DNA of 48,094 nt from Stenotrophomonas cyclobalanopsidis. Lineage in GTDB: Bacteria; Pseudomonadota; Gammaproteobacteria; Xanthomonadales; Xanthomonadaceae. The notes under the pieces were generated by a model. It ran no database searches and was not told where the DNA came from. It saw only the letters and a program-made list of their open reading frames with translations. This document shows, piece by piece, positions 7,747-15,174 of this stretch (its first letter is position 1; every line of letters begins with the position of its first letter). The position numbers and the translations under genes were made by a program. Location: contig NZ_VYKI01000026.1 in assembly GCF_008710035.1 (NCBI RefSeq), forward strand, positions 1-48,094, read 5' to 3'.

Positions 7747-8139
7747 TCAGGCGACGTTCTTTGCCGTCGGCTTGCCTGCTTTGCGGGCAGGTTTGGGTTT
7801 CGGTTTGGGCTTGGCTGGCTTGCCGTTGCCATCGATCGGCACAAGGCTCAATCGAAACCCCAGCGACTTGGCCAGCTTGCTCAGATTGCCCATGGTGGGG
7901 TTTTCTTGACCACGCAGTATCTTGTACAAGGTCTCGCGGGCGATGCCGGTAGTGCGCGCGAGATCAGCAATGTTGCGCGCTCGTGCCACGACATCCAGCA
8001 CCGATGCAATGAATGCCGCATCGTCGGGCGCATCGTCGGGCGCCTCCTCGAGCGCGGCCTCAATGAAGTGGACGATGTCCTGGTCGTCGTGCAGGTGTTC
8101 AGCCGCGTCCCAGTCATGCAGTTTCAGTGCGTTTTTCAT
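7747..8139 (-). CDS. Addiction-module antidote protein, HigA-like, orphan
   Basis: A 130-residue DNA-binding antitoxin of the 'putative addiction module antidote' family. It starts MKNALKLHDWDAAEHLHDDQD and has an HTH: NIADLARTTGIARETLYKIL followed by NPTMGNLSKLAKSLGFRLSLV. The last 25 residues are an unusual Lys/Pro-rich tail (KPAKPKPKPKPARK) absent from the related protein at 22282-22575. ATG 8137-8139 is chosen because the protein body begins there. Upstream on the same strand is only a decayed toxin (8190-8362), so this antitoxin appears to have lost its partner. It may persist as a regulator or as protection against related toxins (inference). Confidence 0.85.
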   Translation of the reverse strand: MKNALKLHDWDAAEHLHDDQDIVHFIEAALEEAPDDAPDDAAFIASVLDVVARARNIADLARTTGIARETLYKILRGQENPTMGNLSKLAKSLGFRLSLVPIDGNGKPAKPKPKPKPARKAGKPTAKNVA

Positions 8140-8189
8140 GGCAGCCTGCCTTGTCTGATATCTCATGTTGCGTCTGTAAGCGTCAGGAA

Positions 8190-8362
8190 TCAGAGCCGGC
8201 TCGCCAGCATGCGAGCGCGCTCGATGTTCGGGACTGGCTGTCTTTGTCGCCTCTGCACAGGCTACCGTGACGAACCTGCCCCCTGCCTAGTACACCGTCT
8301 CGTCGATCAGGGCTAGCCGCCAACCTTCGAGCCGGGTGGCGCCTGGCCCTGTCCAGCGGACC
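8190..8362 (-). pseudogene. Decayed HigB/RelE-type toxin gene
   Basis: The minus strand upstream of the antitoxin still encodes SLCRGDKDSQSR, matching the VLLxGGDKSSQxRD hallmark near the C-terminus of HigB-like toxins (compare GGDKSSQHRD at 22248). After a frameshift the same strand reads IERARMLASRL then TGA at 8190-8192, the expected end, 50 nt before the antitoxin start. Further upstream, DRARRHPARRLA resembles the family's DRxARxRIxxRLxRL segment, but the central SELRIxxGPGYRVYF core is missing. I read this as a toxin inactivated by deletion and frameshift. Confidence 0.6.
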
Positions 8363-8554
8363 AATGAAGTGCGTCTGTGGTCTGTGCGGCCGGCCCGACT
8401 TCTGCGGCAGCGCCCCCAAGCGCCGGTGGACGTCAACTTGCCGACGACGCTAAGTCGGGACGCAGCTCACGACTTAACGAAGGAAAACTGAATTAGAGTC
8501 AACTCACTTCAGTTCAGTCAGGACTGAAGGCTGGCCATACATAAAGGAAGATCC

Positions 8555-10042
8555 ATGATTGCTGGATGCAGAGCTATCTCACTTCTCTCGGTCATCCTCG
8601 CAGGGGTGTCTCCCGCCTTTGCCGACGACCATTCCACGGATCCCGCAACTCGGCACTATGCGGAAGCGATGAAAATAGGTACGTTTGAAGCGACTCAGCG
8701 CATGGAAGCGGAGCGGGCCGCTGGCAAGCTGAGCGCACGACTTCAAGTCGAGAGGCCGGAGACATTTGCCGGCCTTTACATTGAACATACGCCCGAATTC
8801 AAGATCGTCGTAAGGTTCACCGGAGATGCCTCAACCCAGCTGTCCGCCTACACCAAAGACCGACTCTACATTGCGGAAGCCGCACCAAGGTCACTCGAAG
8901 TTCTGCGCGCCACCCAACAAGAGGTGGCCAGTCAGCTCAACAAGGCAGGCATTGAGTTCGCGATCAGTTTAGATCTAAAGAGCTCGACCGTAGACGTATT
9001 CGTGCGTGACCCCGAAACGACCCGAGTCAAAATCGCCAAGCTTCTCGCCGCAGTTGACTTCATCCGGTTGAAGGAGACCGTAGGCTTCATTGAACCAACC
9101 AGCTCAGTGGCTGGCGGCCGGCGACTTGAAGGTGATCAACAACAGCTCTGCACTTCAGGATTCAATGTTGTCGAGACAGCAACTCGCGAGCTTGGCCTAG
9201 CAACTGCGGGGCACTGTGACGACAACAACTATCAGCGCAGCCCAAGTGCCCGCATCCTTTTCAAGGCTGAGCGCAACAAAGGATCCTATGATGTTCAGTG
9301 GGGTGCTCAGCGGCGAGGCGGCGTTCTATTTTCTCAGTCGAACGAGATCATTGTTGCTGGTGAGACATTACCGATCACGGACGAGGCGTCACTCATTGAC
9401 ACCGTTTCAGGAGCATCAGTCTGCAAGTACGGCGTAACGACCGGCCTCACATGCGGGACCATTAAAGAGACAGAGTTTTTAGCTAACTGGAAGGGTGAGG
9501 TTGGCACCTTCGTCCAGGTTGTTAGCGCTGATGGATCGCCGATGACCGTGGGCGGAGATAGTGGCGGCCCCGTCTACGCTGGAAGCACTGCTTACGGTCT
9601 TGTACATGGCAGAGGAGTCGAGGGGTCTGAATGGGTCAACGACCTGATATTCATGCCCATTGAACGCATGTCCACGCTTGGCGTTACCACCCTGACAAAG
9701 CCATTTAAATTGGATAGCATTCCAAATGTATCCGGAACAGGCGCCAGTGTCACCGCAGCGATTAACTTTAGCGGCCACCCCAGGTTCCCTGTCTATATCA
9801 ACCTCGATGTCCTTACCTGCCCTACTGGGTGGATCTGTAGGGGAGGCCGGGCCAAGGTCGAAAAGAACATCCCGTCCCCAATCAACTTCACGTGGAGCTG
9901 CACACCCAGCAAGCCCGGCGAGCCCCAGGTCTCGAAAATTAGAGCTTCCCTAGAGGATGCCTCAGGTCTGGTGACCGAGTCGGTGGAATCGACAATCACC
10001 TGCACTACGCCGGCGACCAATCCCACATTGCAGGCGTCCTAA
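8555..10042 (+). CDS. Secreted trypsin-like serine protease (family S1, streptogrisin-like)
   Basis: A 495-residue secreted preproprotease. The signal peptide is MIAGCRAISLLSVILAGVSPAFA. Residues about 25-185 resemble a pro-region with the FAGLYIEHTPEFKIVVRFTGD pattern seen in alpha-lytic/streptogrisin precursors. The catalytic triad is visible: His220 (ATAGHC), Asp246 (SYDVQW) and Ser336 (GGDSGGPV). Cys199/Cys221 and Cys290/Cys300 are likely disulfides. Residues about 390-495 form a C-terminal beta-rich, Cys-containing domain. ATG 8555 follows AAGGAAG. Base composition is markedly less GC-rich than the surrounding core genes, and it lies between a decayed integrase and toxin-antitoxin remnants, suggesting acquisition by transfer. 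Confidence 0.85.
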   Translation: MIAGCRAISLLSVILAGVSPAFADDHSTDPATRHYAEAMKIGTFEATQRMEAERAAGKLSARLQVERPETFAGLYIEHTPEFKIVVRFTGDASTQLSAYTKDRLYIAEAAPRSLEVLRATQQEVASQLNKAGIEFAISLDLKSSTVDVFVRDPETTRVKIAKLLAAVDFIRLKETVGFIEPTSSVAGGRRLEGDQQQLCTSGFNVVETATRELGLATAGHCDDNNYQRSPSARILFKAERNKGSYDVQWGAQRRGGVLFSQSNEIIVAGETLPITDEASLIDTVSGASVCKYGVTTGLTCGTIKETEFLANWKGEVGTFVQVVSADGSPMTVGGDSGGPVYAGSTAYGLVHGRGVEGSEWVNDLIFMPIERMSTLGVTTLTKPFKLDSIPNVSGTGASVTAAINFSGHPRFPVYINLDVLTCPTGWICRGGRAKVEKNIPSPINFTWSCTPSKPGEPQVSKIRASLEDASGLVTESVESTITCTTPATNPTLQAS

Positions 10043-10344
10043 GAAGCAGCGCTGCAATCAAGGAAGGTGCGGCCATTTCCCTGACATGCGGCACAGTTCA
10101 GCTTTATGGCCTTCCCACAACTGTATGCCGACAGGTACACGCCGCTTTCCGGGCCGGAAGTCTGAGTGACACGCAGCGCTTGCAAAGGACTGCAAGGCAC
10201 GCTGATAGGAACCGATCATGGATAGACTCGCCAGCCCTCTTGGGAGGGGGCTGAGCGAGACGCGGCTTGATCGTCAGCCCTACATCTTGATCTAAGCGGA
10301 AGGACTACGCTCGCGCGAATTTTGAGGCGTAGAGCTCAGCGAAG
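10043..10344. other. Non-coding stretch after the protease gene
   Basis: No gene is supported. The sequence at 10230-10250 can form an imperfect hairpin (agccctc...gggggct). The stretch separates the protease from the integrase remnant and carries no recognisable tRNA-end duplication. Confidence 0.45.
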
Positions 10345-10595
10345 TTGCTGAAAAAGAATCACCTCGAATGCGCGCGCGGCGTCGCGCTTGTCACATACCT
10401 CCTTCAAGGTCACCTTCGGGTAGACCCCGATGGAGAGCAACTTCTCTTTACCCGCATGGCGGCACTGCATTCGCCAGTAGCGATTCCCATTGAGCATGAC
10501 CTGCAGGTAGAGCCCTGCTCCTGCCGCAAGCTTGTAGGACTTCTCCTTGCCTTCGCGTTCCTTGCAGCCATATCCGTCAACGACTTATGGGCCAT
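10345..10595 (-). pseudogene. Remnant of a P4-type phage/island integrase (N-terminal part)
   Basis: On the minus strand from ATG 10595 the frame reads MAHKSLTDMAARNAKA. After a frameshift at about 10545 it continues SYKLAAGAGLYLQVMLNG, NRYWRMQCRHAGKEK and LLSIGVYPKVTLKEV. This is the arm-type DNA-binding N-terminus (DUF4102-like) of tyrosine recombinases that integrate into tRNA genes. The catalytic domain is absent; recognisable sequence ends near 10350. The fragment lies 175 bp downstream of the 3' end of tRNA-Thr on the same strand, the usual position for such an integrase. It marks an old genomic island insertion. Confidence 0.8.
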
Positions 10596-10695
10596 TGGGA
10601 GTACATCCTCCTATCTCTCTTGCTTTAATCCCCATGTACCCCCCAATTGCACCCCCAGTCCGTGCGGATGCTCATGGACGGCCGGGGACTATAAA

Positions 10696-10725
10696 GCACA
10701 AAAAAACCCGCTTTTTCAGCGGGTT
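10696..10725 (-). terminator. Rho-independent terminator of tRNA-Thr
   Basis: On the minus strand, aacccgct (10718-10725) pairs with agcgggtt (10705-10712) around a 5-nt loop, followed by a run of T (complement of 10700-10706). It lies 44 nt after the CCA end of the tRNA. Confidence 0.85.
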
Positions 10726-10769
10726 GATTGTGCACCGTGGACATCCGTGGATGCCAGTGGATCGGAGGA

Positions 10770-10845
10770 TGGTGCCGCTTATCCGAATCGAACGGATGAC
10801 CTACTGTTTACAAGACAGTTGCTCTACCAACTGAGCTAAAGCGGC
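10770..10845 (-). tRNA. tRNA-Thr (anticodon UGU)
   Basis: A 76-nt gene including an encoded CCA end (complement of tgg at 10770-10772). The acceptor stem GCCGCTT/AAGCGGC, D-arm TAGCTCAGTTGGTAGAGCA, anticodon loop CTTGTAA with anticodon TGT, and T-arm GTTCGATTC are all intact. A TAGAAT -10-like element lies about 30 nt upstream (complement of 10875-10880). The gene served as the attachment site for the decayed integrase beyond its 3' end (inference). I did not find a second copy of its 3' end in the window. Confidence 0.95.
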
Positions 10846-11118
10846 ATGGCGCCCGCATGCGGCGGGGCGCGGTGAATTCTAGCCCAGTCGCGGTCCAGCA
10901 TGCGAATCCAGTTGCGACAAGTTCTTCGTAGAGTGCGGCGCCAGGACACGTGATCGGGAAATGCCTGCGGCGTCAAACACTTGACGCAGGCGGCAGTCGA
11001 AATCATTTAGCGAACGTTACGGTGAATGAAGACCAATGCGTGCTAGATTTCACACTTCTGCAGTAATTTGCTTGACTTTATTGTTTTGCAGGGATCGCAC
11101 AGACGGTCCACAGGGGAG

Positions 11119-11574
11119 ATGGCCGTGCAGCGCAGTACGATCCACCAGCTGGTTCGCCCGCAGGGCGAAGCGCCGGCTGCAAGTTCGATGTACGACGTCG
11201 CTGCCATCGAGGCAGCGTTCGCGCAGGCGCGTGAGCGCGAAAGCAATTTGAGCCTGTTGATGCTGTCCACCGCCGATGGTCGCGCCATTGCCGAAGCGTC
11301 CCGCCTGGATGCTGATGGCCGCCGCATTGCGGCCATGGCCAACTCGTTCCTGACCCTGGGCGAGACCGTTTCCCGCGAGCTGAAACTGAGCGAAGCCGAC
11401 TACGCCACCATCTGCACGCGCATGGGCAACGTGGTGCTGATCCGCATCGCTGGCGCCCGCCCGATGACGCTGACCGCCGTTGGCCGACCCGAATTGAACC
11501 TGGCCGTGCTGCTGTTCCACGCGCGCGAATGCGCGCAGCGGCTGATGCCGCTGCTGGACACCCGCACGGACTGA
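11119..11574 (+). CDS. Roadblock/LC7 domain protein (first of two)
   Basis: A 151-residue protein whose body ([37 protein letters not shown], then [17 protein letters not shown]) has the strand-helix pattern of roadblock/LC7 proteins such as MglB. These act as GTPase-activating or scaffold partners of small Ras-like GTPases. The start is uncertain: AGGGGAG abuts ATG 11119 directly, so GTG 11125, two codons later with better spacing, is also possible. It is the first gene of a four-gene set ending with a GTPase at 13048. Confidence 0.75.
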   Translation: MAVQRSTIHQLVRPQGEAPAASSMYDVAAIEAAFAQARERESNLSLLMLSTADGRAIAEASRLDADGRRIAAMANSFLTLGETVSRELKLSEADYATICTRMGNVVLIRIAGARPMTLTAVGRPELNLAVLLFHARECAQRLMPLLDTRTD

Positions 11575-11656
11575 CCCCCCGTTGTTCGACCTCGTCTGCG
11601 CAGGTCCTCCTGCGCCGTTTCCGTGTGCTTCTCCCTGGAACTCAAAAGGATTTTTC

Positions 11657-12016
11657 GTGCCCAACTTCACTTTGGAAAAACTCAACGGCATCGCCGGTTT
11701 CGTCGGCGCTGCGCTGGTCGACAGCGATAGCGGCATGGCCTTGGCCATGCTCGGCGGCGGCAACATCAACCTGGAACTGGCGGCCGCCGGCAACACTGAA
11801 GTGGTCCGCGCCAAGCGCCGCGTGGCCGAGTCGCTGGGCCTGTCGGACAGCATCGAAGACGTGCTGATCACCCTGTCCAGCCAGTACCACCTTATCCGTC
11901 CGCTGGAAAGCAATCCGCTGCTGTTCCTGTACGTGGTGCTGGACCGTAGCAAATCCAACCTGGCCATGGCCCGCCATGAACTGAAGTCGGTCGAGAAGTC
12001 CCTCGACTTCAGCTGA
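11657..12016 (+). CDS. Roadblock/LC7-like protein (second of two)
   Basis: A 119-residue protein ([34 protein letters not shown], later [36 protein letters not shown]) with a roadblock-type fold pattern: a strand carrying a 'DSDSGMALA' turn, then a helix, then hydrophobic strands. GTG 11657 has AAGGA six bases ahead and is the only start with a ribosome site. It is 82 nt downstream of the first roadblock gene and 54 nt upstream of the next. It may form a heterodimer with the first protein (inference). Confidence 0.7.
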   Translation: MPNFTLEKLNGIAGFVGAALVDSDSGMALAMLGGGNINLELAAAGNTEVVRAKRRVAESLGLSDSIEDVLITLSSQYHLIRPLESNPLLFLYVVLDRSKSNLAMARHELKSVEKSLDFS

Positions 12017-12070
12017 TTGGCATCCCTCGGGGGCACTGCCTGGCAGTGCCTCCGCCCCGCGCCCCTTCCG

Positions 12071-13051
12071 ATGAATACTCCGATCCGCTCGTTCCAGGTA
12101 GCTGCTGCCGGCCTGGACCTGCTGCACCATACCCGCCTGAAGCTGGCCTGTTCGCTGCTGCTCTCCGAACGCATTGACGTGACCGTACGCCCATGGGACG
12201 GCACCCCGTCCGATCTGCTGGTCGTGCATGTGGAACATCCCGACAGCCGTGGCGTGCTGGCCGATGCGCATGCGGCCGGTACGGTTACGCTGCGCGTGTC
12301 GCGGCGTGCAACCCAAGCGCTGGATGGGCTGCTGCCGCACGGCGCGACTGTGCGCGACATCAATCAACAGCTTCGCCACCTGCTGGCGTCGATACCGGCC
12401 ACGCCGGTGCATGAGACCCGCAGCGACGTCACTGTCATGCCGCTGCTGTTGCAGTTGGCCGACGCCGCGGGCCCGGCGCAGCTGCACCTGCTGCAGCGTG
12501 GCGCCATGTGGCTGCTGCTGGACACCCACACGCGCAGCATCGCGCTGCCGGCACAGGCCACGCTGGCCGAGGTCTGCGCACAGTTGGATGCCACTTCCTG
12601 GTCGGCCCAGGTGATGGATCCCGCGGATTTCCAGCACCAGTACGCCTACCGGCTGCCACAGCGTCAGTCGCTGGAAGCGCTGTACTTCGCGCTGGCCCAG
12701 CACCGCCCGGAACTGCTGCCGGCCGCGCCAGCGTCGCTGCAGCTCCGCCACTGGCCGGATCTTGCCGCCGGCGAAGTGCCCAGCGCCTGGTTGCCGGCCA
12801 TCGCGCGGCTGCACGCGGGTCCGTGCAGTCTGGACACGCTGGCACAGCATTGCCATCTTCCCCGTGCCACCATGGCATCCCTTTTCTCGGCCGCGTCCGC
12901 CTGCGGGTTGGCGTCATCCCCGGAGTCCGTCTTGCCGACTGTCAGCCAAAGCGCCTTGAGCGCAGGCCGCGCCGTACCTGGCGATACCCCCTTCCTGCTG
13001 CGCTTGGCGCGTCGTTTCGGGCTGGCGCTGTCGCGAGGGCAGGCCGCATGA
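12071..13051 (+). CDS. Unknown protein of the roadblock-GTPase operon
   Basis: A 326-residue soluble protein starting MNTPIRSFQVAAAGLDLLHHTRLKLACSLL. No known domain is evident. Residues about 110-200 are strand-rich (VMPLLLQLADAAGPAQLHLLQ). The region around residue 255 (DTLAQHCHLPRATMASLFSAASACGL) looks like a helix-turn-helix or winged-helix fold. Its last codon overlaps the GTPase start (ATGA at 13048-13051), so the two are translationally coupled and probably act together, for example as effector or adaptor of the GTPase (inference). Confidence 0.65.
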   Translation: MNTPIRSFQVAAAGLDLLHHTRLKLACSLLLSERIDVTVRPWDGTPSDLLVVHVEHPDSRGVLADAHAAGTVTLRVSRRATQALDGLLPHGATVRDINQQLRHLLASIPATPVHETRSDVTVMPLLLQLADAAGPAQLHLLQRGAMWLLLDTHTRSIALPAQATLAEVCAQLDATSWSAQVMDPADFQHQYAYRLPQRQSLEALYFALAQHRPELLPAAPASLQLRHWPDLAAGEVPSAWLPAIARLHAGPCSLDTLAQHCHLPRATMASLFSAASACGLASSPESVLPTVSQSALSAGRAVPGDTPFLLRLARRFGLALSRGQAA

Positions 13052-13596
13052 ACCTGCCTGCCAACAAGCTGGTGTTCGTAGGCGTGATGGGTGCGGGCAA
13101 GACCACCGCCGTGCGCGCGATTTCCGACGTGGAGCCGGTCAGCACCGAGATGCCGTTGAGCGAGCACGCGACGCCCGACAAGACCGAAACCACGGTCGCC
13201 ATGGATTACAGCTCCATTGCGCTGGATGACGGCGAACTGCTGCATGTATATGGCGTGCCCGGCCAGCGCTACCTGGATTTCATGTGGCCACTGGTGACCG
13301 ATGGGGCGCTGGGCGTGGTGGTGCTGGTCAGCGCCGGCACGCCGGACCCGGTGCACAGCACGCTGGAACTGCTGAAGGATTTTTCCCGGCTGGCACCGCA
13401 GGCCAGCCTGGCCGTTGGCGTCACCCGCACCGATGACCATCCTGGCTTCCTGCTACCGGAATTCCGCGACGCGCTGTTCGCCGCCGGCATGCACCTGCCG
13501 GTGCTGCGCGTGGATGCCCGCTCGACCATCCAAGTGACCTTCCTGGTGAAGTCGCTGCTGTCCTATCGACTCGCCCAGCAGCGCCAGGCCGGTTAG
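13048..13596 (+). CDS. Ras-like (MglA/Rup-type) small GTPase
   Basis: A 182-residue P-loop protein. The Walker A/G1 motif is G12-VMGAGKT-19. A G3-like motif, VYGVPGQRY, puts PGQ at residues 71-73. The G4 position reads TRTD (126-129) instead of the canonical NKxD, which may alter guanine specificity. The family includes MglA of Myxococcus and the 'conservon' GTPases of actinobacteria, which pair with roadblock proteins as here. Such modules control polarity or signalling; the target in this organism is unknown. The stop overlaps by 3 nt the stop of the convergent SPOR gene (TTAG at 13593-13596). Confidence 0.8.
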   Translation: MNLPANKLVFVGVMGAGKTTAVRAISDVEPVSTEMPLSEHATPDKTETTVAMDYSSIALDDGELLHVYGVPGQRYLDFMWPLVTDGALGVVVLVSAGTPDPVHSTLELLKDFSRLAPQASLAVGVTRTDDHPGFLLPEFRDALFAAGMHLPVLRVDARSTIQVTFLVKSLLSYRLAQQRQAG

Positions 13597-14432
13597 CGCA
13601 GTCGCGTGCATTCCAGCGACCGCTGCTGTGCGGCACCGCTGCGCTGCTGCGCCTGCGCCGGTTCGCTGCCAGCGGCCAGCTGCCCTTCCAGCCACCACTG
13701 CCCGGCATCACCGCTGGCCACCAGGCGCGGCTGGAAACCGGCCGCCTGCACGGCCGCGATGCGGCGCTCGGCGCCTTCGCGGTTGCGGTACTGGCCCAAG
13801 GCAATGGCATTGCTCTCTTCGCCTTGGCTGATGATGTAGTAATCATTGAGGCCGGCGGCGACGATGCGCTTGACCGTGGCCTGGGCGTCTTCGCGGCTGG
13901 CGGCGGCCGGCAGCAGCACGCGGTAGCGGGTGCTGCCGCTGGCGGCGGGCTGTTCGCGCAGGCGCGCGGCGGCCAGCAGCTTGCCAGCACGGCCCTGTGC
14001 GGCCACGGCCGCGGCACGGTCGGCGAACGGCCCGAGGGCGACACAGCGCGGCGGCGCAGCAGGCTTTTCCACGGCGGCCGTCTCGACCACGGGCTTCTGC
14101 ACAACGGGCTCTGCCGGCTTGGCGGCCACGGCAAGCGCGGCCTCCGCAGACGGGGCGGCGTCGGCGGGCGGCGTGGTTGCCGGTGCCTCGGTGGCGACCA
14201 CGGCAGCACTGGGCGCGGCCTCGCGCTCCTGCAGTGCTTCGGTCGGCGCGGCGGTGGCGGCGGTCTGCGCCACGGCAGCGGCATCGGTGCCGCCCGGCAG
14301 CCAGCGCAGCTCGGCCACGCCAGTGGCGGGCTGGGGCGGCGTGGCCGGCGAGGGTTCACTGCGCAGCAGCCACCAGCTGGCGACGCCTACGTTGAGGATG
14401 GCCAGGACGACGATCAGGGCACGGGTCAGCAT
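13593..14432 (-). CDS. SPOR-domain membrane protein
   Basis: A 279-residue protein with an N-terminal membrane anchor (LTRALIVVLAILNVGVASWWLL) and a long Ala/Pro-rich linker (residues about 30-130). The SPOR fold follows: CVALGPFADRAAAVAAQ, YRVLLPAAASREDAQATVKRI, YYIISQGEESNAIALGQYRNREGAERR. SPOR domains bind denuded septal peptidoglycan. It follows coaX on the same strand with a 10-nt gap, so birA-coaX-SPOR likely form one transcript. Confidence 0.85.
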   Translation of the reverse strand: MLTRALIVVLAILNVGVASWWLLRSEPSPATPPQPATGVAELRWLPGGTDAAAVAQTAATAAPTEALQEREAAPSAAVVATEAPATTPPADAAPSAEAALAVAAKPAEPVVQKPVVETAAVEKPAAPPRCVALGPFADRAAAVAAQGRAGKLLAAARLREQPAASGSTRYRVLLPAAASREDAQATVKRIVAAGLNDYYIISQGEESNAIALGQYRNREGAERRIAAVQAAGFQPRLVASGDAGQWWLEGQLAAGSEPAQAQQRSGAAQQRSLECTRLR

Positions 14433-14442
14433 GCTGCCGATA

Positions 14443-15174
14443 CTAGCCTGCGGGCTGGTGCACCGCCCAGCGGGCGAGGCCGTCCAGCACCAGCGACGGG
14501 TGGTACTCGGCGCCGTCCAGCAACGGCATCAGCGCCGGTGCGCCGCCGCCATGTACCAGCAGCGCGGGGGCCACGCCCAGCAGTGCCTGCGCCTGGCGCG
14601 CACTGCGTTCGACCAGGGCCACGGCGGCGCCATCACAGCCAGATGCCAGCGCGTCGGCGGTGTCGTTGGCGAATTCGCTGTAGTCGCCGCCACTGGCCGG
14701 CAGCTGCACCGCACGCGCGTGCAACGCCTCACGCATGGTGGTGGGCGAGGCGGAAATACGGCCGCCGTGATGCTGGCCGTCGGCATCGAGCAGATCGATG
14801 GTCAGCGCGGTACCCACGCCTACCACCAGCACCGGGCGCCGCGCGGTCGCGGCGGCCAGCAGTGCGAGGAAACGATCGACGCCGAATTTTTCCGGCTTGG
14901 CGTAGGCAATGCGCACGCCTGCGCATTCGGCACTGGTGCGCACCACGCGCACATCGCCGAAGCGGGACTGCAGCTGCTGCAGCATGGCGGTGGTCAGCGA
15001 CGGTGCGGCCACGCTGGCCACGAAGGCGGTACCGCCGGTGGGCAGGCTGTGCGGCGGCTGCGCGGCCATGCCCTCGGCACCATGCGCCCAGGCCTGCACA
15101 TCACCGGCACGGTCACCCTGCAACGGCGCGAACTTGAAGCGCGAATTGCCGAGGTCGAACAACCAATCGCTCAT
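14443..15174 (-). CDS. coaX: Type III pantothenate kinase
   Basis: Phosphorylates pantothenate in the first step of coenzyme A synthesis. The ASKHA-fold signatures are present: DLGNSR at residues 7-12, the KFGVDRFLAL block and GTALTIDLLD. At 243 residues it is normal for CoaX, which is insensitive to feedback by CoA (family knowledge). Its ATG overlaps the birA stop by four bases (15171-15174), a common birA-coaX arrangement that couples the two cofactor genes. Confidence 0.93.
   Translation of the reverse strand: MSDWLFDLGNSRFKFAPLQGDRAGDVQAWAHGAEGMAAQPPHSLPTGGTAFVASVAAPSLTTAMLQQLQSRFGDVRVVRTSAECAGVRIAYAKPEKFGVDRFLALLAAATARRPVLVVGVGTALTIDLLDADGQHHGGRISASPTTMREALHARAVQLPASGGDYSEFANDTADALASGCDGAAVALVERSARQAQALLGVAPALLVHGGGAPALMPLLDGAEYHPSLVLDGLARWAVHQPAG

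Noticed and set aside
8140..10770. Second copy of the tRNA-Thr 3' end as an attachment repeat
   Set aside because: Scanning for the last 20 or so bases of the tRNA to the left of the integrase remnant gave no match that I could see; the island border may have decayed.
10345..10839. Plus-strand frame of 164 codons
   Set aside because: It runs through the tRNA-Thr gene and its terminator and is antisense to the integrase remnant.
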